Source: Botryococcus braunii (lineage: Eukaryota > Chlorophyta > Trebouxiophyceae). Taken from it: a DNA stretch of 55,000 nt. This document shows positions 9,121 through 17,662 of the stretch, one piece after another. Position 1 is the stretch's first letter; the number at the start of each line of letters is the position of its first letter. The position numbers and the translations under genes are program-made. The stretch spans positions 153,337-208,336 of the forward strand of contig KV908499.1 of assembly GCA_002005505.1 (NCBI GenBank). The letters are read 5' to 3'. The notes below the pieces were generated by a model. It ran no database searches. It was not told the DNA's origin and was given only the letters and a program-made list of their open reading frames with translations.

Positions 9121-9151
9121 TGGTATCGGCGACAAGGCTGATTCCTTGTCG
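9121..9151 (+). promoter_or_regulatory. B primer binding site with overlapping hairpin
   Basis: TGGTATCGGCGA starts two bases after the LTR, the place and TGG start expected for pairing with a tRNA 3' CCA end. Plant gypsy elements usually show TGGTATCAGAGC for initiator tRNA-Met; this differs, and I cannot name the tRNA. The last three bases begin a perfect 8-bp stem CGACAAGG (9130-9137) / CCTTGTCG (9144-9151). D and E keep the stem with a different loop. Confidence 0.8.
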
Positions 9152-9187
9152 TTCGTTCGTGGTGCGTTTCTTTCTTAGTGCTTCGCA

Positions 9188-10228
9188 ATGTCTCGGCGAC
9201 CTCGTTCAGGGTCTAGAGCCCGCGCACAGAGCCCAAGTCGTGTTGACCTTGATCCCCCTGTAGATCCCTCTATTGATGAGGATGTAGATCTGTCAGAAGT
9301 AGATCCAGCGTTAATGATTAGGCATCTTGTGGCCATCGGTGCTCTTCCTGGGGAGTCTGCTGTAGCAGGATCTAGTGTTCCATCGACTGCTCCACCTGAT
9401 GCCACGACTCAGACTCTCCTAGATGGATTTGCGGAAATTATTCAACGAGCTTTAGCGCAACCTGCTCCAGTCGTCGCAGTGCAGCCTACGCCAACGGCTA
9501 CTGTGGCACCAGCTGTTCTTCCGAGTGGTTCAGGGAAGCCCTCTTTGAAGTTTCCGGATCCGCCTGTGTTCGAAGGGGATGCAACAAAATTGGATTTTTG
9601 GATTATGCAGTGTGAAATGTATTTGCGTGCATATGGTGTAGATCTGGCCTCTACCCGTGCAGTAGAGGTTGCGTCGATGTTTCTCCGTGGCAAAGCACTT
9701 GATTGGTGGACAGGGCAGTTTCATCTCATTGCCTCTGGTAGCTTGTCAGCTTTTGGGACGTGGAGTGATTTTGTGTCAGCTCTGACTGTGGCATTCAGGC
9801 CTGTAGAGCTGCACAAGCGGTATTTGGAGCAATTGCTGAGTATCTCGCAGGGCAAACAGGACATGAGGACTTATATAGCTACGTTTAATGCGTTGCGTGC
9901 TAAAGTTCCCAGTGCTTTTGCTGAAGACACCTTGTGTCACCTGTTTTTGCAGGGCTGCAGGGCAGATCTGCAGAAGCCAATCTCGTTGCAGTATCCTAAA
10001 ACCCTGGGAGACCTCTTCAAACATGCAGTGACCATATCTGATATTCCAGGCCCCTCCAAACAGCCGCAGCACCCCCCAAAAGGTTCAGGCGACTCCAAGA
10101 CCTCTGGTGCAGCCAAGCCAGCTGCGCACGTTTGCGCACATTGTGGGAAAGTGGGGCACAGCATCGACCGGTGCTTCCAGCTTCATCCCGAGTTGAAAAA
10201 GGATCGTAACAAGTCTAAAGCGACTTGA
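9188..10228 (+). CDS. B gag
   Basis: 346 residues from an ATG 56 bases after the primer binding site. The N-terminus is Arg/Ser-rich ([15 protein letters not shown]). A retrotransposon capsid region follows ([20 protein letters not shown] ... ALDWWTGQF, about residues 130-190), and one CCHC knuckle [14 protein letters not shown] lies near the end (about 315-328). Gag forms the particle and binds genomic RNA. It stops at TGA 10226-10228. Pol follows in the -1 frame with its own ATG 47 bases later, and the -1 frame has a stop at 10216-10218, which leaves almost no room for ordinary -1 frameshifting. Confidence 0.93.
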   Translation: MSRRPRSGSRARAQSPSRVDLDPPVDPSIDEDVDLSEVDPALMIRHLVAIGALPGESAVAGSSVPSTAPPDATTQTLLDGFAEIIQRALAQPAPVVAVQPTPTATVAPAVLPSGSGKPSLKFPDPPVFEGDATKLDFWIMQCEMYLRAYGVDLASTRAVEVASMFLRGKALDWWTGQFHLIASGSLSAFGTWSDFVSALTVAFRPVELHKRYLEQLLSISQGKQDMRTYIATFNALRAKVPSAFAEDTLCHLFLQGCRADLQKPISLQYPKTLGDLFKHAVTISDIPGPSKQPQHPPKGSGDSKTSGAAKPAAHVCAHCGKVGHSIDRCFQLHPELKKDRNKSKAT

Positions 10229-10250
10229 ATTGGCGTCCTTTATTGTTTGT

Positions 10251-10278
10251 CAGCAGTGTGAGCCCTGTTTTTGAGATG
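10251..10278 (+). promoter_or_regulatory. Possible 3' splice site before the pol ATG
   Basis: A T-rich run (CCTTTATTGTTTGTCAG) ends in AG at 10252-10253, followed by CAGTGTGAG and the pol ATG at 10276. D (AG at 19701-19702) and E (AG at 38068-38069) have the same arrangement with a different upstream sequence. Splicing is inferred, not shown. Confidence 0.35.
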
Positions 10279-13200
10279 ATTTTCCCTTGTTCTGCAGTCC
10301 AGTTTGGTACCCCTGTACTGTATAACGTTGGGCATCTTCAGGACTTCTTTTCTAGTTGCTGTCATGCTTACATGTCTCATTATGTAGATGGGCATGGTCT
10401 CTGTAGGGAGTTTCAGACGTTACCCACTGACAGGTACCTAGCTAGTCCTGAGGGTCAGGGTAAGAGTAACGCTTCTTCCTCATTTCCAGCAGAGACCTCT
10501 CATGTTGTTTTATTCTGTCAGAGTGGTGATAGAGTGTCTGCTATCAGCCAGCTCAGCACCCAGTTACTGCCAGGTACCAGATTGACTGTGCTCTCTTGCC
10601 TTCAGAGTGACTGTGGGCAGGTGCTGGAAGGGACTACTGCACAGGAATCACATGATGTCTTGCTCTCGGGCCCTGTCATGAATGCTTTGGGAATTACTTC
10701 CACCGTTAAGGATCCGCCCCATTGCTGCTCATCAGGCTTGCCTTTATTTCGTTGTCTTGTCCAGACTGGGTTACTTAGTGTGAAGGAGAAACCACTGGCA
10801 GCAACATGTTTTGACTCTTTTATGCTCAACACTAGTCAATTTGTGGACAGTCCTGACCTTTCCTCTACTTGCATTGAATTTGCGGGAGTCCTTGCTGGTA
10901 GGCATGTTAGGATTTTGTTGGACAGTGGGGCATCTGCCAATTTTGTGGATCAACACTTAGTGCAGGAGCTCTCCTTGCCCACTGTTTCCATAAGTTCACT
11001 TGTCACGATACGTGTTGCTGATGGAAGGACCACTGTGGTAGGCAGTAGTGTGTCAGTGGACCTATCTGTGGGGTCTCTGGATTTTGGAGTCACTTGTCTC
11101 CCCACTGAACTGGCATACTATGACCTTGTCCTAGGGAAACCTTGGTTGACTGAATTTAATCCAGTGGTTAATTGGAAGCTGAATGCAGTGTCTTTGTTTC
11201 ATTCTGATAAAACACATGTGCTTTTGGGAAGCCAGAGGTCAGGTCTACCTGAGTATGTGGTTTCTGCCATGGAAGTGGAGGAACTTGTTAAGTCAGGTGA
11301 CTCAATGTACCTTATTCAGTTGAATGCAGTGACTAATACCTCCCAGGATACTAACACATATAACGTGCTAGAGTTGGAGGAGCTTTTGCAGGAGTTCAAG
11401 GATGTGTTGTCTGGACTTCCTGAAGGCCTCCCTCCTTCTCGTGCTGGAGACCACCATATCAGATTGGAGCCGGACGCAACTCCTCCAGCCTCCCGCATAT
11501 ACCCACTGTCCGGAGCTCAGCTGGCTGAACTCCGTGCGCAGTTGCAGGAGTTACTTGAGAGAGGCTTCATCCGCCCATCTACCTCACCATTTGGTGCACC
11601 CATCTTGTTTGTTCCAAAGAAAGATGGTGGCTGGCGTTTATGTATAGACTATAGGGCCCTCAATAGGATTACAGTTAGGAATCAACACCCTTTGCCTAGA
11701 ATAGATGAGATGTTTGAACAACTTCATGGTAGTTGTGTATTTTCTAAGTTGGACCTTGCTTCTGGATATCATCAGATTAGGATGCATGAGGACAGCATAG
11801 AGAAAACAGCTTTTAAGACTAGATATGGTCACTATGAGTTCACAGTGATGCCTTTTGGTCTTACGAATGCTCCTGCGACATTTCAGTCTGTTATGAACTC
11901 TATCTTGGCACCCTTCCTTGATAGATTTGTGTTGGTTTATCTGGATGACATCCTTATTTATTCCAAGTCTGTGGAAGAACACATGGAGCATTTACGTATC
12001 GTCTTGTCAGTGCTTAGGGAGCATAAGTTTTATTGTAAAAGGTCTAAATGTGAGTTTGTGTCCAAGCAGGTGGAATACTTGGGTCACTTGTTGACACCAC
12101 AGGGGATTATGGTGGACCCAAGGAAGGTTGCAGCCATCCGGGACTGGCCCACTCCCTTGAATGTGTCACAGTTGAGGGGTTTTCTAGGGCTCACACAGTA
12201 CTATGACACATTTATTGATCATTTTGCAGATGTTGCATTTCCTCTCACTGAATTGCTCAAAAAGGATGTGCCTTGGACTTGGGAGGGACCTCAAATCCAT
12301 GCCTTTAATGCATTGAAAGATCTTGTTTCCTTTCCTCCATGTTTGTTAATGCCAGACTTGGACAAACCTTTTGTGATACATGTGGATGCCTCAGGCTATG
12401 CTGTGGGTGCTGTTTTGCAGCAGGATCAAGGGCAGGGACTACAGCCTGTCGCCTTCGAGTCCAGGAAACTCCAGCCCCCTGAGAGGAATTTGGCCCCTTA
12501 TGATAGAGAGTTGATTGCTCTTGTGCATGCTTTATTAAAATGGAAGCATTTGCTGTTGGGTGCAAAATTCACAGTTCACACTGATCAGCAGGCTTTGAAA
12601 TATTTGTTGACTGCCCCTGTTAGGACCAGTAGGCAGGAACGTTGGCTTACTGAGATCATGAGATTCATGCCTGACATTAAATATGTTAAGGGCACTGACA
12701 ATGTTGTGGCAGATGCTTTGTCTAGGCGTGTTGATTTGGCAGTAATGCATGTCTCCTCTGTTTCTGTCTCGTCTATTTTACAAGAAATTGCCTTGCTGTG
12801 TATTTCGGATCCCAAAGTTAGTAAGCTGGTGGATGAAGGTGTTTTGGTGTTAAGGGACTCTGTACCTTATTCTGTGCAGTCAGGGAAGGTGTATGTACCT
12901 GAAGCACTTAGGGAGAAGGTGTTGAGAGAGTGCCATGCCACACCGTTTTCTGGCCATCTTGGGATTAACAAGATGTATGAGCTAGTGTGCAGGGAGTTTT
13001 GGTGGCCACGCCTCAGCTCTTCAGTCAGGGACTTTTGCAGGTCTTGTGATACCTGTCAGCGCACAAAAGGGACTGCAGCTGTACCTTATGGTTTGCTTCA
13101 GCCACTGCCTATTCCGGATGGACCTTGGCAGAGCATTTCCCTTGATTTAGTGACTGATTTACCTGTCTGTTGCGGGTTTGACTCCATTGTGGTTTTTGTT

Positions 13201-14178
13201 GATAGGTTTTCTAAGTTGTGTGTCTTGGCTGCATGCACTAAAACCATCACTGCACCTCAACTTGCACAACTGTTTATTGATAAGGTCTTTGTTAGGTTTG
13301 GGATGCCTACATCCATTGTTAGTGACAGAGATCCTCGTTTCACTAGTCACTTCTGGAAGGCCTTTGTTAAGTTGTTAGGCACTGACATTGCTATGTCTAC
13401 TGCTTACCACCCTCAGACCGACGGGCAGACAGAGAGAATGAACAGAACTATGGAAGACATGTTAAGAGGGTTTGTGGGCCCGAGACAGACTGATTGGTGC
13501 AAGTACCTCAGCATGGTGGAGTTTGCATATAACAACTCTCTCCAGGCTTCAACCTTGCATACACCCTTCTTTTTGAACCATGGGCGCCACCCCCTTACTC
13601 CTTTGTCTTCTGCTGTTCCTTCACGTTCTGCTAACCCTGCAGTTTCTGAGTGGGTTGAGGGGCTGCAGACTGCCTTAAAAAGTGCCCGGTCTAACCTTGC
13701 CTCTGCACAGCAACGGCAGAAGTCCTATGCAGATAAGAAGAGACGAGACCACCCTTTCAAGGTGGGGGACCAGGTGCTGCTGGCAGCCAGGAAGAACCAG
13801 CTGGCGCCTGGGCTCTCGTCAAAGTTATCAGCTAAGTATTTTGGGCCCTTTCTCATTGCTGCAGCAGTTGGTTCGAGAGCGTTTAGATTTGTTTTGCCTG
13901 AGACTGTTAATATTCATCCTGTGTTTCATGTTTCTCAGCTGAAGCCTTATGTGTCTTCATCCTCACCTATGACTGCTACTTCACCTCCTCCGTTGTATGC
14001 AGATAAGCGTGGCGGCGTTTATGAAGTGGAGGCTATTCTGGCTAAGAGGAGAGTTGGAAAGTCCTGGCAGTACTTGGTCAAGTGGAAAGGCTATGATGAG
14101 ACTGAGAACACTTGGGAGCCTCTTGCCCATGTTCGCCATCTGGCCGATGACGTGGCAGTTGCACCAGTCCTTTCTTAA
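10276..14178 (+). CDS. B pol polyprotein: protease-RT-RNase H-integrase-chromodomain
   Basis: 1,300 residues with no interruption. I chose ATG 10276 because the homologous ATG is kept in D (19723) and E (38090); the frame itself is open from 10219. Residues 1 to about 190 form an unrecognised Cys/His-containing region ([19 protein letters not shown]). Retropepsin DSGAS is at about 215, reverse transcriptase with YLDD at about 554 (also [12 protein letters not shown]), and RNase H (FVIHVDAS ... VADALSRR) at about 700-815. Integrase has HHCC ([10 protein letters not shown] ... CDTCQRTK, about 885-930) and D,D,E in [15 protein letters not shown] and GQTERMN. A C-terminal chromodomain ([10 protein letters not shown] ... 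[16 protein letters not shown]) completes a chromovirus pol. Confidence 0.95.
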   Translation: MIFPCSAVQFGTPVLYNVGHLQDFFSSCCHAYMSHYVDGHGLCREFQTLPTDRYLASPEGQGKSNASSSFPAETSHVVLFCQSGDRVSAISQLSTQLLPGTRLTVLSCLQSDCGQVLEGTTAQESHDVLLSGPVMNALGITSTVKDPPHCCSSGLPLFRCLVQTGLLSVKEKPLAATCFDSFMLNTSQFVDSPDLSSTCIEFAGVLAGRHVRILLDSGASANFVDQHLVQELSLPTVSISSLVTIRVADGRTTVVGSSVSVDLSVGSLDFGVTCLPTELAYYDLVLGKPWLTEFNPVVNWKLNAVSLFHSDKTHVLLGSQRSGLPEYVVSAMEVEELVKSGDSMYLIQLNAVTNTSQDTNTYNVLELEELLQEFKDVLSGLPEGLPPSRAGDHHIRLEPDATPPASRIYPLSGAQLAELRAQLQELLERGFIRPSTSPFGAPILFVPKKDGGWRLCIDYRALNRITVRNQHPLPRIDEMFEQLHGSCVFSKLDLASGYHQIRMHEDSIEKTAFKTRYGHYEFTVMPFGLTNAPATFQSVMNSILAPFLDRFVLVYLDDILIYSKSVEEHMEHLRIVLSVLREHKFYCKRSKCEFVSKQVEYLGHLLTPQGIMVDPRKVAAIRDWPTPLNVSQLRGFLGLTQYYDTFIDHFADVAFPLTELLKKDVPWTWEGPQIHAFNALKDLVSFPPCLLMPDLDKPFVIHVDASGYAVGAVLQQDQGQGLQPVAFESRKLQPPERNLAPYDRELIALVHALLKWKHLLLGAKFTVHTDQQALKYLLTAPVRTSRQERWLTEIMRFMPDIKYVKGTDNVVADALSRRVDLAVMHVSSVSVSSILQEIALLCISDPKVSKLVDEGVLVLRDSVPYSVQSGKVYVPEALREKVLRECHATPFSGHLGINKMYELVCREFWWPRLSSSVRDFCRSCDTCQRTKGTAAVPYGLLQPLPIPDGPWQSISLDLVTDLPVCCGFDSIVVFVDRFSKLCVLAACTKTITAPQLAQLFIDKVFVRFGMPTSIVSDRDPRFTSHFWKAFVKLLGTDIAMSTAYHPQTDGQTERMNRTMEDMLRGFVGPRQTDWCKYLSMVEFAYNNSLQASTLHTPFFLNHGRHPLTPLSSAVPSRSANPAVSEWVEGLQTALKSARSNLASAQQRQKSYADKKRRDHPFKVGDQVLLAARKNQLAPGLSSKLSAKYFGPFLIAAAVGSRAFRFVLPETVNIHPVFHVSQLKPYVSSSSPMTATSPPPLYADKRGGVYEVEAILAKRRVGKSWQYLVKWKGYDETENTWEPLAHVRHLADDVAVAPVLS

Positions 14179-14180
14179 GT

Positions 14181-14247
14181 CCCACTTGCGGGCATCCCTT
14201 GATTAAGCCACTTGCGGCTTGAGGACTTTTCCAGCCACTTGCGGCTG
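14181..14247 (+). promoter_or_regulatory. Triple hairpin with shared loop ACTTGC after pol stop
   Basis: Three successive stem-loops carry the loop ACTTGC: CCC/GGG (14181-14192), AAGCC/GGCTT (14205-14220) and CAGCC/GGCTG (14232-14247). The stems differ from each other but each pairs. D and E keep all three stems, with one loop base changed (ATTTGC) in the second. This looks like an RNA signal such as packaging, dimerisation or 3'-end control; its role is unknown. Confidence 0.65.
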
Positions 14248-14806
14248 ATGACCCTTGGACTTCGCCAGCCAGCTTGGATCAGGGAGGGAGGGTGGGAGGG
14301 TCTGGGAGGGTGGTGGAATCATGAATTGGGACTTGCATGCATGTCTCTTGCTTATATGTTTTGCATGGGTTATGTTTCTTTATCCACGGCTCCATTTTGT
14401 GATGCACATGCTATGCAGTGTAGCTGCAAATTGTAGTTCCGTGACTGCATGACTTGCTTGGTATCTTACCCATGAGATACACCATGTGGCAGTTAGTGTG
14501 TATAGCTTGCTGCTCTAGGCAATATGCCTTGTGCCTTTTGATGGAAAGCCACCTCAAGCGAAGGTTACACTGCGAGGCAGGGTAACTGGACCTAGGGTTT
14601 GGACAAGTGCTAGTCTGAGGACTCAACCTAATTGTTTCATCACTGGTGTGAGTGCTGTCTAGAGAGTTCGTCCCCTAAGTTGGAGGATCCGCTTGCAGAC
14701 GATAGTCCTTAGAATGTTAAGGTATTCGAGCGTTGAGCAGATGAGTCCCTCGTCTGTGTCGTGCTAAACTTGCTTGTGGACTTCATCCTCTGACTTGCAG
14801 TAGTTA

Positions 14807-14839
14807 GTAACTATAGGAGGTGTGATTATCTATAGTTAC
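14807..14839 (+). promoter_or_regulatory. Conserved 10-bp hairpin in B 3' untranslated region
   Basis: GTAACTATAG pairs perfectly with CTATAGTTAC across a 13-base loop. E keeps the stem at 42632-42664 with one loop change. Confidence 0.6.
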
Positions 14840-14915
14840 AGTAAGCAGGGTTCGTGATACCCCTGTCTTACGTTTGTGGCCCCATTGCCATAAACACCAT
14901 CTCATAGCTTATGCC

Positions 14916-14928
14916 AAGGGGGAGGGCA
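14916..14928 (+). promoter_or_regulatory. B polypurine tract
   Basis: AAGGGGGAGGGCA abuts the 3' LTR. E has the same tract at 42741-42753. Confidence 0.85.
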
Positions 14929-15183
14929 TGTAGCATTTCCTAGGGTCTAATGCTCTAGTATGGTCCTTGGCATTGCTCTATGACTTGCCATGTGATCTGA
15001 GTTCGCAGTACAACCTCGCTCAGGTAGTTCGCTCGGTTGCCCGACTACACGTCTGTGGCAGTACACTGTACATTCAACCCTGGATGGCATTAAGGGTGGA
15101 CCTGCGGCTCATTCATGTAACACTCTTTCCGTGCACATCACGAATTGTCTGATTCCTAAACTCTCTTCCGCTGATATACTACA
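14929..15183 (+). repeat. B 3' LTR (255 bp)
   Basis: Reads identical to the 5' LTR and is followed by the TSD ttgat. Confidence 0.95.
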
Positions 15184-15188
15184 TTGAT

Positions 15189-15405
15189 TCCTTGGCGAAG
15201 TCTGGGTTCGCAGAGCACCGGGGGACCTTACCTTTGAGGGGTGCTGTGACCTTGTAAAAGGTTGTGTCTTTGGATAAAGATGGAGTGCAAACTTTGTGCT
15301 TGCAACGGTTAGACCGTTGGGTTGGCTTCGGTAGAATTCCTCCTCTACAGAAGGGTGGCCTCTTTTAGTGTTGCCGAGGATGGCAACGAACTAAGTGGGG
15401 AGGGA
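15189..15405 (+). other. Element A 3' untranslated region, second part
   Basis: Non-coding sequence that leads into GTGGGGAGGGA, a polypurine tract directly before a new LTR. It is interpreted as the continuation of 8485-8863 split by B. Confidence 0.6.
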
Positions 15406-15734
15406 TGTTGTGCGGTGGGTACCGATCTGATCAGGCGGTACCCCGACAGGGTACTGCGGTATCTGATCAGCCGGTAAGGTACCACCGGCACAAAGGAGGT
15501 GCCACGGTGCGGCTCTGCTGCAAGTGGCGGAACCTTGGACACCCCTGCCAGGTGGCGGTTGAGGTGGACAGCATGTCCTATAAATCAGGATGAGCTGTGA
15601 GACCAGCCTAAGGGATCCCAAAGGATCCCGAAAGGCTGGCAGGGCCGATGGGTGCCCTGGGACGGCCTCGCCGTCGAGTCCACAATATCCAATTTCGAAT
15701 TACTGAACCTCTGTTCTGAGTTTAATTCACAACA
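15406..15734 (+). repeat. Element A 3' LTR (329 bp)
   Basis: Starts TGTTGTGCGG and ends TTCACAACA, with a 7-base terminal inverted repeat TGTTGTG/CACAACA. A polypurine tract precedes it. TATAAA at 15579-15584 fits a Pol II promoter. A primer binding site also follows it, so it sits in an LTR-PBS-LTR chain with the T1 array. Confidence 0.8.
15579..15584 (+). promoter_or_regulatory. TATA box in LTR A
   Basis: TATAAA 155 bases before the LTR end, at a usual position for a retrotransposon Pol II promoter. Confidence 0.5.
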
Positions 15735-15736
15735 TC

Positions 15737-15748
15737 TGGTATCGGCGA
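15737..15748 (+). promoter_or_regulatory. Orphan primer binding site between LTR A and T1 LTR
   Basis: TGGTATCGGCGA two bases after LTR A, followed by only GA before the first T1 LTR. An internal region has therefore been lost or skipped here. Confidence 0.75.
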
Positions 15749-15750
15749 GA

Positions 15751-15904
15751 TGTTGTGCGGAGCGGATCGGGCCTGGTCACCCCGATCCGGCTCGGGTACA
15801 TAAGCGGGCGATTAATCGTACAATTACCTTGGTAATCTTAGCCGATCGGTTAGAACCGCGACTCTGGGTCGAGTCGGTCGAGGGTTCGATCCCCCGGCAC
15901 AACA
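15751..15904 (+). repeat. T1 LTR copy 1 (154 bp)
   Basis: Terminal inverted repeat TGTTGTGC/GCACAACA. A 9-bp hairpin CGGATCGGG (15763-15771) / CCCGATCCG (15781-15789) lies near the start and a tRNA-like segment at the end. Confidence 0.9.
15839..15904 (+). other. tRNA-like segment at the end of T1 LTR copy 1
   Basis: TAGCCGATCGG resembles a Pol III A box (D arm), and GGTTCGATCCC at 15883-15893 matches the B box (T arm). The 44-base spacing is tRNA-like. Between them CGACT/AGTCG can pair as an anticodon stem around an 8-base loop, one base too long. The T stem has mismatches and there is no adjacent 5' acceptor strand, so this is tRNA-derived or tRNA-mimicking, not a working tRNA gene. The LTR start (GTTGTGC) is complementary to the segment's final GCACAAC, like the two strands of an acceptor stem. 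Confidence 0.65.
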
Positions 15905-16199
15905 TATGGTATCGGCGATCTGGTTGATGGGCCATTTTTCATGGTAAATCGCCTCGGGTATGAGCGCGAGTATGAGATGGGCCCATAACGATTGTAGGTG
16001 CTTGGTGCACATGTTTGAGGCCCCACGGGAGTGGCCACGTGATCAGGCACAGTGCAAAAGGAGGGATTCGGTGATCGGTGGCGATAATCGCGGGACGTAT
16101 GCGCGGTATATCTCTTTCCCGGGCGGCCAGGCGGGCTGCTGTAGGTGGACCTAAGAATGAAGTACGAGCGAGGACGCTCGGTTCTTAGGTGGGGAGAGA
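15905..16199 (+). other. T1 internal region copy 1
   Basis: PBS TGGTATCGGCGA at 15907-15918. GGCGAT (15914-15919) pairs with ATCGCC (15948-15953), closing an arm that holds the inner hairpin CCAT/ATGG. TGGGCCCATAAC (15978-15989) equals the anticodon-arm sequence of initiator tRNA-Met. The region ends in a purine tract; no coding frame. Confidence 0.8.
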
Positions 16200-16353
16200 T
16201 GTTGTGCGGAGCGGATCGGGCCTGGTCACCCCGATCCGGCTCGGGTACATAAGCGGGCGATTAATCGTACAATTACCTTGGTACTTTTAGCCGATCGGTT
16301 AGAACCGCGACTCTGGGTCGAGTCGGTCGAGGGTTCGATCCCCCGGCACAACA
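16200..16353 (+). repeat. T1 LTR copy 2 (154 bp)
   Basis: Same as copy 1 except for a small change before the tRNA-like segment (TACTTTTAG for TAATCTTAG). A box at 16288, B box at 16332-16342. Confidence 0.9.
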
Positions 16354-16648
16354 TATGGTATCGGCGATCTGGTTGATGGGCCATTTTTCATGGTAAATCG
16401 CCTCGGGTATGAGCGCGAGTATGAGATGGGCCCATAACGATTGTATGTGCTTGGTGCACATGTTTGAGGCCCCACGGGAGTGGCCACGTGATCAGGCACA
16501 GTGCAAAAGGAGGGATTCGGTGATCGGTGGCGATAATCGCGGGACGTATGCGCGGTATATCTCTTTCCCGGGCGGCCAGGCGGGCTGCTGTAGGTGGACC
16601 TAAGAATGAAGTACGAGCGAGGACGCTCGGTTCTTAGGTGGGGAGAGA
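16354..16648 (+). other. T1 internal region copy 2
   Basis: Repeats the first internal region with one noticed base change (TTGTATGTGC for TTGTAGGTGC). PBS at 16356-16367. Confidence 0.8.
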
Positions 16649-16802
16649 TGTTGTGCGGAGCGGATCGGGCCTGGTCACCCCGATCCGGCTCGGGTACATA
16701 AGCGGGCGATTAATCGTACAATTACCTTGGTACTTTTAGCCGATCGGTTAGAACCGCGACTCTGGGTCGAGTCGGTCGAGGGTTCGATCCCCCGGCACAA
16801 CA
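16649..16802 (+). repeat. T1 LTR copy 3 (154 bp)
   Basis: Matches copy 2. A box at 16737, B box at 16781-16791. Element sequence stops exactly at the CA end; no matching TSD is visible because the left end of the chain is outside the window. Confidence 0.9.
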
Positions 16803-17088
16803 AGGGCGATGTCTGATACCCTGCATAGCAGTGAAAGTGGAATATTGTACAAAACAAGGAAGAGTGAGGTTGGCCTACTAGATGCCTGAGACTGCAGGGC
16901 AGTTTAGCCTCCACACCCCACCTGGACGAAAGGGTGGGTTGCAGGACAGAGGCAGCACTGCCGAAATCCTTCAAAGGCGTATAAAGAGTGAAATCCTGAA
17001 TTAATGAGATGCAAGAGCCGCAAAGGTCCCTGGCAGGACTGGCCGGAAGACAAGACACGCAACCCAAACGGCCTGCACACAATGGACA
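16803..17088 (+). other. Spacer between T1 array and element G
   Basis: Non-element sequence up to the left TSD of G. I see no gene. A frame of 135 codons on the reverse strand runs from here into the T1 LTR and shows no recognisable domain. Confidence 0.5.
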
Positions 17089-17093
17089 TAGAG

Positions 17094-17583
17094 TGTAGTG
17101 AGGTGCCGCGTCGGCGCGACGCGTCTCACGTCCCCTACGCGTAGGATGTGCGCGTAAGCATAATGTTCGTAATGGTGTGCGCGTAGTTCATGTTTCTTCG
17201 TGCCCTTTGGGATACGAGTAGATATCGTTGTCCTTGTGTGTAGGAAAATGACTGTAATATCCTAGTGGGTCTCCTCTTGTCATCCATATCGTTATGCTCG
17301 CGAGAGCATGTCGTAGAGGGACGACGTAGCCGGATCCGCGCATAGGTGGACTAGGAACTCGGGTGGTTATTATTGTCTTTGGGTTTGCTGCTACGAGTGA
17401 GACATCTAGCATTCTCTACATTGTTCATTATATATTGTTCTTTGGAGACTCGGACGACCTGCGTGAGGAGGGCTGCGAACTTGTAACGGATTGGAACTTC
17501 GATTCCTACCTTCGGTGTCACCCTTGCCTGAAACCCTTGCTTAGCTTGTTATAAATCTTAGTTACACGTCTCACTTCGTTAAA
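17094..17583 (+). repeat. G 5' LTR (490 bp)
   Basis: Starts TGTAGTGAGG and, judged from both copies and the TSD, ends CGTTAAA instead of the usual CA. TATAAAT at 17550-17556 lies close to the end. Differences from the 3' copy: GATATCG/GATCTCG and TTATTATT/TTATCATT. Confidence 0.9.
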
Positions 17584-17584
17584 T

Positions 17585-17612
17585 TGGTATCGGCGAGGCG
17601 GTTAGAGCCTCG
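17585..17612 (+). promoter_or_regulatory. G primer binding site with overlapping hairpin
   Basis: TGGTATCGGCGA (17585-17596). Its last three bases start the stem CGAGGC (17594-17599) / GCCTCG (17607-17612). Confidence 0.75.
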
Positions 17613-17662
17613 AACCGAAGGGAGACGTAGGGAAGGTTGTAATTGCATTGTTCCATTGCAAG

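Larger units (their letters stand above)
8864..15183 (+). mobile_element. Ty3/gypsy chromovirus B, apparently intact
   Basis: A 6.3-kb element with two 255-bp LTRs that I read as identical, TSD ttgat at 8859-8863 and 15184-15188, primer binding site, full gag, uninterrupted pol and polypurine tract. Identical LTRs and intact frames mean a very recent insertion that could still be active. D and E in this window are relatives with 261-bp LTRs. B sits in the 3' region of element A. Confidence 0.95.
15751..16802 (+). mobile_element. T1: tandem TRIM-like array (LTR-int-LTR-int-LTR)
   Basis: Three 154-bp LTRs (starts 15751, 16200, 16649) alternate with two 295-bp internal regions, giving a 449-bp period. 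Each internal region has a primer binding site at its left end and a purine tract GGTGGGGAGAGA at its right end, and no credible coding frame. This is the definition of a TRIM (terminal-repeat retrotransposon in miniature), here sharing LTRs in tandem. Copies differ at very few bases. The LTR ends, PBS and purine tract resemble those of element A, its likely protein donor. Confidence 0.88.

Noticed and set aside
15839..15904. Functional tRNA gene
   Set aside because: The T arm and D arm look right, but the anticodon loop has the wrong length, the T stem has mismatches and no adjacent acceptor strand exists. It is repeated exactly with the LTR.
15751..16802. CRISPR-like repeat-spacer array
   Set aside because: Repeats are 154 bp with LTR ends and the 'spacers' are identical to each other; this is a tandem TRIM in a eukaryotic genome.
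16675..17082. 135-residue reverse-strand gene
   Set aside because: Spans the T1 LTR and unique DNA, and the LTR part explains half of it; no domain.
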